A DNA stretch of 32,076 nucleotides from Dehalococcoidia bacterium (lineage in GTDB: Bacteria > Chloroflexota > Dehalococcoidia > UBA2979), in the NCBI GenBank assembly GCA_009379925.1, contig WHSU01000006.1, forward strand, positions 1-32,076. The letters run 5' to 3'. Made by a program: the position numbers and the translations under genes. Below, piece by piece: positions 14,865-22,175 of this stretch (the first letter of the stretch is position 1; every line of letters starts with the position of its first letter). The notes below the pieces were generated by a model. The model had not been told where the DNA came from. It did no database searches and saw only the letters and a program-made list of their open reading frames with translations.

Positions 14865-16223
14865 GTGACCAGCGCGCCTGACGACACAGCACTCCACGCG
14901 TACGTGGCCGCGGCGCGCCGCCTGATGGCGCGGGGTGGCTTCGAACGCACGGGGGACCCCTCGGACGCGCGCCGCTGGGGCCTGGAAGGTACGCGCGACT
15001 GGCTGGACGCGCACGGCAGACCCGACGAGCGCCTCACCGTCCACGTCGCCGGGTCGAAGGGCAAGGGTTCCGTCGCCACGATGGTCGAGGCGATCCTGCG
15101 CGCCGCCGGCGCGCGGACCATGCTCACCACCTCCCCCGACCTGCACCAGAAGCACGAACGCATCGCTATCGATGGACGCTCGGTCGACTACGCGGACTTC
15201 GCGCGCCTCGCGAACCACGTGCTCGACGACCCGGCGACCGAGGCGTGGTCGCTCTTCGAAGTGGTCACGGTCATGGCCTGGCTGGCCGCGGCCGAGGCCG
15301 GGTGCGACTGGCAAGTGCTGGAGGTAGGGCTCGGCGGGCGGCTGGACACGACGAACGCCGTGCGCGCCAAGAGCGTCGCGGTCATCACCCCCATCGACCT
15401 CGAACATACGGCGATCCTCGGGGACACGATTCCTCTGATCGCGGGCGAGAAGGCCGGCATCATCACCGGCCCCTGCGCCGTCGTCGTCTCGCCGATGCGC
15501 GCCTCCGCGCTCGATGTCGTGCGCGCGAAGGTCGACGCGAGCGGCTCGACGCTCTACGAGGCGACCGAGGTCTGCGCGATGCGTCCGCTCTCGCAGCGCC
15601 TGGACGGGCAGGAGTTCGACCTGCGCACGCCTCTGCGCACCTACCGCAAGCTGCGCGTGCCGCTGGTGGGGCCGCACCAGGCGGAGAACGCGGCCACCGC
15701 CGTGCTGGCGGCCGAGCTCGCGGTCGGGCGCCAGGGCGACGAACTACCGGAAGCCGCGGTACGCGAAGGTCTCGCGGGAGTGCGCTGGCCTGGACGCTTC
15801 GAGGTCGCGCGACAGCGCCCGCTCACGATCCTCGATGGCATGCACACGCCGCTGGCTGCCCGCCGCTTCCGCCAGGCGCTCGAAGCGACCGGCGTAACGC
15901 CTCGACGGGTCGTGGTGCTCGGACTGCTCGCCGGCAAGGACATCGAGGCGGTCGTGCAGGCGCTCGTGGGCGAACAGGACGAGGTGATCGTCGCGCCACC
16001 GGACTCCTCGCGCGCCGCCGACACCGCCGAGGTGCTGCGTGCGGTGCGCGAGACCGGCGCCCCGGCGCAGCCCGCGCCCAGCATCGCCGCTGCCCTCGAA
16101 CGAGCGGAGGCGCTGGCCGGCGAGCGCGGCGCGGTCCTCGTCGCCGGCAGCCTGTACACCGTCGCCGAGGCGCGCGAGGCGTTGCTCGGCATCACGGGCG
16201 ACCGCGCGCTCGGCATCCGCTGA
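14865..16223 (+). CDS. folC: Folylpolyglutamate synthase / dihydrofolate synthase
   Basis: A 452-residue Mur-ligase-family protein that adds glutamate to dihydropteroate and/or folates. The ATP-binding P-loop is HVAGSKGKGSVATMVEAIL. Next come TSPDLHQKHERIAIDGRSVD, the folate-binding loop region, LEVGLGGRLDTTNAV, and VITPIDLEHTAILGDTIPLI with AGEKAGII. The C-terminal domain has WPGRFEVARQRPLTILDGMH. All are in the normal order and the length is normal. The GTG at 14865 starts VTSAPDDTALHAYVAAARR; an open frame to 14793 has no better start. It is followed after 106 bases by fabF in the same direction, with its own promoter candidate. Confidence 0.93.
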   Translation: MTSAPDDTALHAYVAAARRLMARGGFERTGDPSDARRWGLEGTRDWLDAHGRPDERLTVHVAGSKGKGSVATMVEAILRAAGARTMLTTSPDLHQKHERIAIDGRSVDYADFARLANHVLDDPATEAWSLFEVVTVMAWLAAAEAGCDWQVLEVGLGGRLDTTNAVRAKSVAVITPIDLEHTAILGDTIPLIAGEKAGIITGPCAVVVSPMRASALDVVRAKVDASGSTLYEATEVCAMRPLSQRLDGQEFDLRTPLRTYRKLRVPLVGPHQAENAATAVLAAELAVGRQGDELPEAAVREGLAGVRWPGRFEVARQRPLTILDGMHTPLAARRFRQALEATGVTPRRVVVLGLLAGKDIEAVVQALVGEQDEVIVAPPDSSRAADTAEVLRAVRETGAPAQPAPSIAAALERAEALAGERGAVLVAGSLYTVAEAREALLGITGDRALGIR

Positions 16224-16329
16224 GGCGACGGTAGCCCTCGGCGCCCGGCTCGACCCGTACCGCCCGTACGGTACGATCTCGGTCGCACGTCTCCCGGGCA
16301 TCAACCGCGCACCACAGACAGGAGCGGAT

Positions 16330-17586
16330 GTGACGACGAACGGCCGGCGGCGGGTGGTCGTGACCGGCATGGGCGCGCTCACACCCCTGGGCAACACCGT
16401 CGACGAGTTCTGGACCGCCGCCATCGAGGGCCGCAGCGGCATCCGCCGTCTCACACTGGTCGACCCGGAGGACTACCCCTGTCAGGTCGGCGGGGAGGTG
16501 CAGGACTTCGACCCCACGCAGTACATGGACCGCAAGGTCGGCCGCCGCATGGCGCGCTTTTCGCAGTTCGCGGTCGCCTCCGCCGCGCAGGCGCTCGAGC
16601 AGTCCGGGCTCGACCTCGATTCCGTCGACCGCCGTCGTGCGGGCGTCCTGCTGGGCACGGGCGGCGGTGGCTACCCGAACACGGACGAGGCGATGCGCAC
16701 GATCCTGACGCGCGGAGGCTCTCGCGTAGACCCGCTGTACATGGCGAAGATGCTGCCGAACATGGCCGCGGCCAACGTCAGCATCCAGTTCAGCCTGCTG
16801 GGCTACACGAACACCGTCAGCACCGCCTGTGCCGCCGGCACGCAGGCCATCGGCGACGCCGTCGAGGTGATCCGCCGGAGCGCGGCGGACGTCATGCTCG
16901 CGGGCGGCACCGAGGCGGGCATCTGCGAGCTGGGCCTCGCCGGCTTCTCCAGCATGAAGGCGCTCACCACCTCGCGGAACGACGACCCATCGACCGCCTC
17001 GCGGCCCTTCGACCGCGACCGCGACGGCTTCGCGCCGTCCGAGGGCGCCGGGGTGCTCGTGCTGGAATCGCTCGACCACGCGACCGAGCGGGGCGCGCGG
17101 CCGCTGGCGGAGGTGCTCGGCTACGGCGTGAGCGCGGACGCCTCGTTTCTCGTCGCCCCATCGGAGGACGGCGAAGGCGCGGCGCGTGCGATGGAGGCGG
17201 CGCTCGAGGACGCGGGGATCACCGCGGACGAGGTCGACTACGTCTCCGCGCACGCCACCGCCACGGACATCGGCGACATCACCGAGACGCGGGCGCTCCG
17301 CCGGGTGCTCGGGCCGCGCGCCGAGCGTGTCCCGGTCTCCGCGATGAAGTCGCAGGTCGGCCACCTGCTGGGCGGCTCAGGCGGCGTGGAGGCGGTCGCT
17401 GCCGTGCAGACCATCCTCACGGGACGCATCGCGCCCACGATCAACCTCGAGTCCCCCGATCCCGAGTGTGACCTGGACTACGTACCCCTGCGGTCGCGCG
17501 CCTGCGAGGTGCGCACGGTGCTGAAGAACTCGTTCGGCTTCGGCGGCCAGAACGCCGTGCTCGTGTTCCGCGCATACGAGGCCTAA
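16330..17586 (+). CDS. fabF: 3-oxoacyl-[ACP] synthase II (FabF type)
   Basis: A 418-residue thiolase-fold ketosynthase for chain elongation in fatty-acid synthesis, from RVVVTGMGALTPLGNTVDEF to KNSFGFGGQNAVLVF. The catalytic triad is present: Cys167 in VSTACAAGTQAIGDAVEVIR, His308 in YVSAHATATDIGDITETRAL and His345 in SQVGHLLGGSGGVEAV, with Lys340 nearby. The usual HGTST and KSMTGHLLGAAG motifs are altered to HATAT and KSQVGHLLGGSG, so this may be a paralogue with a different acyl preference. The GTG at 16330 is preceded by AGGAGCGGAT. A TACGAT at 16272-16277 is a candidate -10. Confidence 0.88.
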   Translation: MTTNGRRRVVVTGMGALTPLGNTVDEFWTAAIEGRSGIRRLTLVDPEDYPCQVGGEVQDFDPTQYMDRKVGRRMARFSQFAVASAAQALEQSGLDLDSVDRRRAGVLLGTGGGGYPNTDEAMRTILTRGGSRVDPLYMAKMLPNMAAANVSIQFSLLGYTNTVSTACAAGTQAIGDAVEVIRRSAADVMLAGGTEAGICELGLAGFSSMKALTTSRNDDPSTASRPFDRDRDGFAPSEGAGVLVLESLDHATERGARPLAEVLGYGVSADASFLVAPSEDGEGAARAMEAALEDAGITADEVDYVSAHATATDIGDITETRALRRVLGPRAERVPVSAMKSQVGHLLGGSGGVEAVAAVQTILTGRIAPTINLESPDPECDLDYVPLRSRACEVRTVLKNSFGFGGQNAVLVFRAYEA

Positions 17587-17629
17587 ACACACCCCGGCCC
17601 CTCGGGAACTCGCAGCGGCCCTCCGTCGT

Positions 17630-17685
17630 CTGGATGGCAGGGGCCGCTGCGGAACGGGAGCACCGCGGCGGCCCCTCGTATCCAG
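17630..17685. repeat. Large imperfect inverted repeat after fabF
   Basis: Outer arms CTGGAT (17630-17635) and ATCCAG (17680-17685) enclose a 13-base inner stem, GGGGCCGCTGCGG (17640-17652) with CCGCGGCGGCCCC (17663-17675), that pairs fully as RNA counting one G-U pair. It could be an extra terminator, an mRNA 3'-end stabiliser or a palindromic repeat unit. Confidence 0.55.
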
Positions 17686-17695
17686 GTCAGGACGG

Positions 17696-17723
17696 CGAAG
17701 GCCGGGCAAGCGCCCGGCCTTCG
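17696..17723. terminator. Strong bidirectional terminator between fabF and the SWIM gene
   Basis: A 12-bp perfect stem (CGAAGGCCGGGC with GCCCGGCCTTCG) and a 4-base loop, followed by TTGCGTC on the plus strand. It lies between two convergent genes. Confidence 0.8.
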
Positions 17724-17744
17724 TTGCGTCTCGGCGTGCGCGGT

Positions 17745-17999
17745 CTACGAGGCGGCCGCGTACTGCGCTTCGGACGGCAGCATGCCGTCCAGCATCACCT
17801 CCAGCGCCATGGTGTGGGCGCAGGTCTGATTGTGGGCGAAGAAGTCGCACTGGCATTGCCAGTGCCCGCTATGCAGGGTCACGTCGTGGCTGTCGTTGTT
17901 GCCCCGTACGGTCACCGTCATCTCCTGAAACGCGAAGCGCTCGCGTTCCGAGGCGTAGCGGCGCGCCTTCTCGATCTTACCGATCATGCCCGAGTGCAT
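17745..17999 (-). CDS. Small SWIM zinc-finger protein
   Basis: An 84-residue protein whose core is WQCQCDFFAHNQTCAHTMAL, the CxC-x(7)-CxH pattern of the SWIM zinc finger, preceded by a beta strand TVTVRGNNDSHDVTLHSGHW and an N-terminal basic helix KIEKARRYASERERFAFQ. SWIM domains bind zinc and usually mediate contacts with DNA or protein; here the domain is almost the entire protein. I recall similar stand-alone SWIM proteins from Chloroflexota with no known role. The ATG at 17999 follows GGAGG by 4 bases, and that GGAGG directly follows the stop codon of an upstream leader ORF, so translation may be coupled. Confidence 0.85.
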   Translation of the reverse strand: MHSGMIGKIEKARRYASERERFAFQEMTVTVRGNNDSHDVTLHSGHWQCQCDFFAHNQTCAHTMALEVMLDGMLPSEAQYAAAS

Positions 18000-18008
18000 C
18001 GTGCCTCC

Positions 18009-18107
18009 TTACCGGCCCCAGCGCGCGAGACCGGAAACAAAAAGCGCCGCGGCATTCACCGCGGCGCTGCTGCCAGGGGAGTCAACGTGGAGTGAGCTGT
18101 CCATCAT
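18009..18107 (-). CDS. Candidate 32-aa leader ORF upstream of the SWIM gene
   Basis: Two ATG codons in tandem at 18105-18107 and 18102-18104 start a short frame preceded by GAGGAG at 6 bases. It begins MMDSSLHVDSPGSS and ends SGLARWGR with a TAA at 18009-18011. The stop is immediately followed by GGAGG, the ribosome binding site of the SWIM gene. The second half of the ORF passes through an intrinsic terminator hairpin and its U-tract. A good promoter lies just upstream. The peptide has five Ser in its first 14 residues but no long run of one amino acid. Leader peptide is an inference from layout; it could also be an accidental open frame. Confidence 0.5.
   Translation of the reverse strand: MMDSSLHVDSPGSSAAVNAAALFVSGLARWGR
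18036..18068 (-). terminator. Intrinsic terminator inside the leader ORF
   Basis: On the minus strand, a perfect 10-bp stem (AGCGCCGCGG with CCGCGGCGCT, loop of 6) is followed by TTTTTGTTT, the best intrinsic terminator of the window. It lies within the leader ORF and about 40 bases before the SWIM start codon, between the leader promoter and the SWIM gene, so it would end transcripts from that promoter and from thpR before the SWIM gene unless it is overridden. Confidence 0.8.
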
Positions 18108-18124
18108 CGGCGCTCCTCGGGGTG

Positions 18125-18154
18125 AACATAGGCCGCCCGAGCCCGGCGCGTCAA
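18125..18154 (-). promoter_or_regulatory. Promoter of the leader ORF / SWIM gene
   Basis: On the minus strand TTGACG (18149-18154), an 18-base spacer and TATGTT (18125-18130). The predicted transcription start is near 18118, about 11 bases before the leader ATG. It is just downstream of thpR, which ends at 18173. Confidence 0.55.
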
Positions 18155-18172
18155 CACGCTTGTCGGGACGGG

Positions 18173-18736
18173 CTACCGCCAGCGCTGAAGCACCTCGTAT
18201 CGCGGCTGCGCACCGCCGAGGAACGACCGTACGAGGCTCACCTCGCGCGCCTCGAAAGGCAGCGTAGGCGGCGCATCGAGGGCCCGTGCGGCCTCCGCGA
18301 TGGCGCGCCGCTGGTCCGCGGTCGCGCGGTTGCCGGCGCGCGCCAGCGTCAGGTGCGGCCGCGACGGGCGCTCCTCGCGCGGCAGCCCCGCCTCGACGAC
18401 GGCGGCTTCGACGCGCGACGCGAGCGCCTGCAAAGCCTGGAGGTCCCCGCCCACGCCGAGCCACGCCACCTGCGTGCGGGACGCCGCGCCGAAGGTGCCG
18501 GCGGGCGCCAGTTCCAGCGGCACGGCGACCGGCGGCGCGTGCCGGCCGAGGGCGACCCGCAACGCGTCCGCGTGCGCCTCGTCCACCTCGCCCAGGAAGC
18601 GCACGGTGAGGTGCGTCAGCGCCGGGTCCACCAGGCGCAGCGGTGCGTCGCCCGCCGCGCGTCGGAGCGCGTCCCCGATGCGGGTGGCCGCATCTCGCCA
18701 CGCCTCGGGCGGCTCGATCGCCACGAACAACCGCAT
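18173..18736 (-). CDS. thpR: RNA 2',3'-cyclic phosphodiesterase (2H family)
   Basis: A 187-residue 2H phosphoesterase, formerly annotated as 2'-5' RNA ligase. It opens 2',3'-cyclic phosphates on RNA. Both catalytic HxT motifs are present: His42-x-Thr44 in HLTVRFLGEV and His128-x-Thr130 in HLTLARAG, each on the expected strand, with the family start RLFVAIEPP. The ATG at 18736 has GAGGGG upstream; the open frame continues to 18790 but with Arg-rich shadow. The gene ends near the promoter of the SWIM leader and shares its strand. Confidence 0.88.
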   Translation of the reverse strand: MRLFVAIEPPEAWRDAATRIGDALRRAAGDAPLRLVDPALTHLTVRFLGEVDEAHADALRVALGRHAPPVAVPLELAPAGTFGAASRTQVAWLGVGGDLQALQALASRVEAAVVEAGLPREERPSRPHLTLARAGNRATADQRRAIAEAARALDAPPTLPFEAREVSLVRSFLGGAQPRYEVLQRWR

Positions 18737-18983
18737 CGCGTCACCCCTCGCGGGCCGTCCCGTGCGCCGTCCCCGCGCGGCCGCGTCCACCGGTGTACGC
18801 TCTGCCGCGCGGGAGTGCGAGGCGGAAGCGCGCGCGGCCGGTGTCGTGGCCGGCCCTGCATTTCGGAGGGTAGCCCGTGGCGCAGCGCCACGCCGTCGCG
18901 AGCGCCGGCTTGACCCCGCGGGCGACTATCCCGATGTTCGGCGAAACAACGACAGGTGACCGCGCGCCAGGAAGGGGGCCGAG

Positions 18984-19832
18984 GTGCAGCAGTTGGAGAC
19001 GGTGCCGTATCTCCTCTACGAACCGGAATACGAGACCGGGATCCTGTGGATCAGGTTCAACAACCCGGAGAAGCTGAACGCCTGTATCGGCTCCGCGGAA
19101 CGCAAGAGCACGCTGGCCAAGGTCGGCGAGTACATGCGCGCGGGGGACGACGACCCCAACATCCGCTTCATCGTGCTCACCGGGGTCGGCCGCGGATTCT
19201 GCGCAGGCGTTGATGTCAGAGGCACCGACGATTTCGAACGGGGCGACAACTACCTCGGGAACGCGCCGGGTGAAGGCATCGATGCGACGCGTCAGCGCTT
19301 CTACTACGGGCTCACGAAGCTCATCAAGGACCTCTCGTACATCCGCAAGCCGACGGTCGCGATGGTCAACGGCCCGGCTGCAGGCTTCGGTATGGACATG
19401 GCCCTGGCCTGTGACATCCGCTACGGCTGCGAGAACACGAGGTTCATCACCTATCAGCAGGTCGGCCAGATCATCGAGAACGGCGGCGCCTACTGGCTGC
19501 CGCGAATGGCCGGTGTCGGCCGCGCGCTCGAGTTCGCGTTCACGGGCTTTCTCGACGCGCAGCGCGCATACGAGTGGGGAATCCTCAACAAGCTGGTCCC
19601 CTCCGAGGAGTTGGAAGCGGAGGTCCGGCGGCTCTGCGACGACATGCGCAAGAGCCCACCACTGACGCAGTGGATCAACAAGCGGGTGATCCGCGCGGCG
19701 CTCGACACCACGCTCGACCACACCGCCGTCCTGACCTCGAACGCCGCTCTCATCCTGCAGGATTCCGAGGATGCCACCGAGGCTCGCAGCGCGCTGGCGG
19801 AACGCCGGGCCCCGGAGTTCAAAGCACGGTAG
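18984..19832 (+). CDS. Enoyl-CoA hydratase/isomerase family protein
   Basis: A 282-residue crotonase-fold protein. Residues 15-35 form the first strands (TGILWIRFNNPEKLNA); GVGRGFCAGVDVRG at 67-80 forms the CoA-binding oxyanion hole; and VNGPAAGFGMDMALACDIRY at 128-147 forms the second oxyanion region. The helix that usually supplies a catalytic Glu reads QQVGQIIENGGAYWLPR, differing from the GLxPGxGGT pattern of true hydratases, so the reaction (hydration, isomerisation, C-C cleavage) cannot be fixed. The GTG at 18984 follows GGGGGCCGAG. It is followed after 19 bases by a SET gene in the same direction. Confidence 0.85.
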   Translation: MQQLETVPYLLYEPEYETGILWIRFNNPEKLNACIGSAERKSTLAKVGEYMRAGDDDPNIRFIVLTGVGRGFCAGVDVRGTDDFERGDNYLGNAPGEGIDATRQRFYYGLTKLIKDLSYIRKPTVAMVNGPAAGFGMDMALACDIRYGCENTRFITYQQVGQIIENGGAYWLPRMAGVGRALEFAFTGFLDAQRAYEWGILNKLVPSEELEAEVRRLCDDMRKSPPLTQWINKRVIRAALDTTLDHTAVLTSNAALILQDSEDATEARSALAERRAPEFKAR

Positions 19833-19851
19833 CGGCAGGTTGGCGGCGAGC

Positions 19852-20343
19852 ATGATTGACGACGTGGAGGTGCGTGCGGCCGGGTCGAAGGGGCTGGGTG
19901 TGTTCGCGCGGCGGCCCTTCGCCACCGGCGAGTTCATCTTCCGGCGCCGGCACGTCAGGGTCGTCGACGGCGCAGGGCTGGATTCGCTGACGGCCGAGGA
20001 GCGGATGCACCTGTGCGAACTGGACTGGGACCGCTTCGCGGTGCTGGGGCCGCCCGGCTGCTACCTGAACCACTCGTGCGAACCGAGCGCGATGCGGAGT
20101 GGCGTGAAGGTCTTCGCCTGGCGTGACATCGCGGCCGGCGAGGAGGTCACGGTCGACTACCGGCTCAACGCCTTCGATGGTGAGCGCTGGCCCTGCGCGT
20201 GCGGCAGCGCCACCTGCGCCGGCACCGTGGTCGGGAGCTTCTTCGCACTGCCCGAGGACCGGCAGCGGACGTTCCTGGCCTACGCCCCGGCGTTCATCCG
20301 GGCGGAGTGGCGTCGACGCAGGCGCGACGGGCCCGTGCGCTAG
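19852..20343 (+). CDS. SET-domain protein (putative lysine methyltransferase)
   Basis: A 163-residue protein formed by one SET domain. SKGLGVFARRPFATGEFIF is the N-terminal core, GCYLNHSCEPSAM (Asn73-His74-Ser75-Cys76) the AdoMet-binding knot, AGEEVTVDYRL with Tyr103 the catalytic region, and PCACGSATCAG a Cys-rich post-SET zinc site. Bacterial SET proteins of this kind methylate protein lysines; targets are rarely known. The ATG at 19852 is preceded by GGCGGCGAGC, a weak site. Its stop codon overlaps that of the convergent nucleotidyltransferase in a CTAG at 20340-20343. Confidence 0.88.
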   Translation: MIDDVEVRAAGSKGLGVFARRPFATGEFIFRRRHVRVVDGAGLDSLTAEERMHLCELDWDRFAVLGPPGCYLNHSCEPSAMRSGVKVFAWRDIAAGEEVTVDYRLNAFDGERWPCACGSATCAGTVVGSFFALPEDRQRTFLAYAPAFIRAEWRRRRRDGPVR

Positions 20344-20978
20344 CCGACGCCGGTCAACCGACGCTCCCACGGGTGCCCGGGATGCGCGACGCGCAGCGCC
20401 TGGAGGAGCCACGCGCGGGCATCCGCGTCCAGCAACGGGAGGGCGGCCGCTGCGTCGGCGGCGTCCTTCGGGCGAGTGCCCGTGGACTTGAACAGCAACT
20501 GCACCTCTGGCGCAAGGTAGGGCACACCGTCCACCATGCGCGTCAGGCCCTCGATCGGCCGTGACACACGGCGGTCGCGACGGTACTGCCATGTGTCGCC
20601 TTCAGCGTCGTTCAGCATGAACTGCACCGTCCACGGCGACTCCGGCGCCGGCCGCGCCCACACGTCGCCGACGTCCGGCGCCAGCGGCTCGCCCAACGGC
20701 CACCGCCAGAGGACGCCCGAGGCGGCATGGAGGTCCCAGTCGCCCAGGTAAGACTGGAGCGCGAGCTGGTCGCGACGCAGCACGCCGACATCGATATCCG
20801 CGTGGGTGCGTGACTGGTGACCCAGGAACGCATCGATCGCCCAGCCGCCGGCGACCCACCACGGCCGGCGAAAGCGGCGCATCAGCCGGGCGGTCTGCGC
20901 CGGCGAGATCGGCGCCCACACGCCGAGGTCATCGCGATGCGTGTCCGCGGCAGCGGCGCCCGCTTCGCCGGCGGTCAC
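20340..20978 (-). CDS. Aminoglycoside adenylyltransferase-like nucleotidyltransferase
   Basis: A 212-residue nucleotidyltransferase-fold protein related to the ANT(2'')/Lnu group. WWVAGGWAIDAFLGHQSRTH is the GGWAID nucleotide-binding signature, followed by ADIDVGVLRRDQ with the metal-binding Asp61 and Asp63. The C-terminal part has YLAPEVQLLFKSTGTRPKDA, also typical. Many environmental members are not proven resistance genes, and the substrate is unknown. The GTG start at 20978 overlaps the TGA of the upstream VOC gene as GTGA, so the two are translationally coupled. Confidence 0.78.
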   Translation of the reverse strand: MTAGEAGAAAADTHRDDLGVWAPISPAQTARLMRRFRRPWWVAGGWAIDAFLGHQSRTHADIDVGVLRRDQLALQSYLGDWDLHAASGVLWRWPLGEPLAPDVGDVWARPAPESPWTVQFMLNDAEGDTWQYRRDRRVSRPIEGLTRMVDGVPYLAPEVQLLFKSTGTRPKDAADAAAALPLLDADARAWLLQALRVAHPGHPWERRLTGVG

Positions 20979-21412
20979 GTCCGGCGCGACCGGTCCGGTA
21001 CCAGCTCCGTGAGGATGCCGTTGACGCTCTTCGGGTGGAAGAACGCCGCGCGCAGCCGCTCCGGGTCCTCCGGTCCGAGGTCGAGCTGCCGCAGGCCGCG
21101 CTCGCGCAACCTCGATGCCTCCTCGGCGACGTCGCTCACCGCGTAGCCCAGGTGGTGCAGGCCTGGCCCGAACCGGGCGAGATAGCGCGAGGTGCCGCTG
21201 GTGGTGCCGTCGGGGATCAGCACCTCGATGCGCGTCTCGCCCTCGCCGACCTGTACGAAGTAGTTGTGCGTCTGCTCCGGCGCGAAGTAGCTGCCGTCCG
21301 GCATTGGCGTGCGGTCCGTATCCAGCGTCAGACCCAAGTCTTCGATCAGGACGAGGCGCGCCTCCTCCCAGGTGTGCGCGACGATCCCGACGTGGTCCAG
21401 CTTCAGTAACAT
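20975..21412 (-). CDS. VOC-family protein, methylmalonyl-CoA epimerase-like
   Basis: A 145-residue vicinal-oxygen-chelate protein made of two beta-alpha-beta-beta-beta modules. Candidate metal ligands are His in LDHVGIVAHTWEEA (start of module 1), Glu in TRIEVLIPDG, His in GLHHLGYAVSDV (module 2) and Glu in GILTELVPD. The SVNGILTELV ending strongly recalls methylmalonyl-CoA epimerase, but the class includes dioxygenases and glyoxalases. The ATG at 21412 follows GGGAGG. No mutase genes are in the window, so the metabolic role is not supported by context. Confidence 0.75.
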   Translation of the reverse strand: MLLKLDHVGIVAHTWEEARLVLIEDLGLTLDTDRTPMPDGSYFAPEQTHNYFVQVGEGETRIEVLIPDGTTSGTSRYLARFGPGLHHLGYAVSDVAEEASRLRERGLRQLDLGPEDPERLRAAFFHPKSVNGILTELVPDRSRRT

Positions 21413-21537
21413 CCGGCCTCCCTCTCCGCGCCGCGACGATAGCACTCGCGCGTCGCGGCGATGCAGGCCTGCATGATGACGAGTAACATGACCGCGTCCG
21501 TCAACTTCCGGCGCGAGGCATGCCGAGGGAGCGCGCA

Positions 21538-21954
21538 ATGGCTACCGTCACCGCCGATTACCAGGAGCGGAAGCGCATCGTCTTCAACGCCCGCGGCCGG
21601 GAGTTCGTCAACGTGCGCGAACGCGCCGAGGACGGGCCGGTCGGCTACTCCTCCACGGAACTCCTGCTCATCGCGCTCGGAAACTGCAGCCTGGGCGCCC
21701 TGCTCAACCACGACCTGCTGAAGGACGAGGTCGTCCTCGACTGCTCGGCCGTGCTCGAGGCGAGCATGGTCCCGAACCCCACCCGCATCGAGCGCATCGA
21801 GGTCGCCGTACGCCTGGAGGTGGAGGGCCCCGCCCTGCTCGAGTGCCGTGAGGCGATCGAGTACGCCTCGTGCGCCTGCCCGCTGTGCAACACGCTGGGG
21901 GACAGGATCCACACCACGCTATACCTCAGTTGCCCCTCGACGGCGCGGACATAG
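21538..21954 (+). CDS. OsmC/Ohr-family protein
   Basis: A 138-residue OsmC-like protein. The redox Cys50 lies in YSSTELLLIALGNCSLGALL and the second, in ACPLCNTLGDRI, aligns with the CPVSNTL motif (Cys114, with an extra Cys117 in the place of Ser). The family reduces organic hydroperoxides with thiols. The ATG at 21538 has GAGGGAG upstream; an in-frame ATG at 21520 is less well placed. TAACAT at 21483-21488 is a possible -10. It is divergent from the VOC gene. Confidence 0.82.
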   Translation: MATVTADYQERKRIVFNARGREFVNVRERAEDGPVGYSSTELLLIALGNCSLGALLNHDLLKDEVVLDCSAVLEASMVPNPTRIERIEVAVRLEVEGPALLECREAIEYASCACPLCNTLGDRIHTTLYLSCPSTART

Positions 21955-22019
21955 GGCGCCGTAGGACGCCCGACCGCTGGCGCGCACCCGATGGTTTCGG
22001 CGAGAATCGCGGCACGCGC

Positions 22020-22089
22020 GGTCCGTGGGGCAGGTGGGGAGCCGACGCTCTGCGGGCGTAGATGACGGGTTCGACTCCCGTACGGACCG
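22020..22089 (+). tRNA. tRNA-like sequence with a shortened anticodon arm (degenerate tRNA?)
   Basis: A perfect 7-bp acceptor (GGTCCGT at 22020-22026 with ACGGACC at 22082-22088) and a perfect 5-bp T-stem with a TTCGACT loop (22065-22081) are clear, plus a 3-bp D-stem (GGC/GCC) and 9-base D-loop. The anticodon arm fits only as a 4-bp stem (ACGC 22045-22048 with GCGT 22056-22059) with the loop TCTGCGG. That would give anticodon TGC (Ala), but position 33 is C instead of U and position 8 is G instead of U. The arm is two bases shorter than normal and no CCA is encoded. It may be a decayed tRNA, one with an indel error, or a tRNA-like RNA. Confidence 0.5.
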
Positions 22090-22115
22090 CGTCCAGCTGT
22101 CCCGCCATACGGCGA

Positions 22116-22139
22116 GGCCCGCGAGTCACCTCGCGGGCC
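22116..22139. terminator. Hairpin terminator
   Basis: A perfect 10-bp stem, GGCCCGCGAG with CTCGCGGGCC, and a TCAC loop, between the tRNA-like sequence and the stop of the minus-strand coiled-coil gene. It could serve both. Confidence 0.7.
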
Positions 22140-22175
22140 AGTCCCGCCGCGCGGCCTGCGCAGGGCGCCGCGGGG

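Noticed and set aside
16192-17364. 390-codon minus-strand open frame opposite fabF
   Set aside because: Typical antisense shadow of a GC-rich gene; no domain and heavy Arg/Ala/Gly composition.
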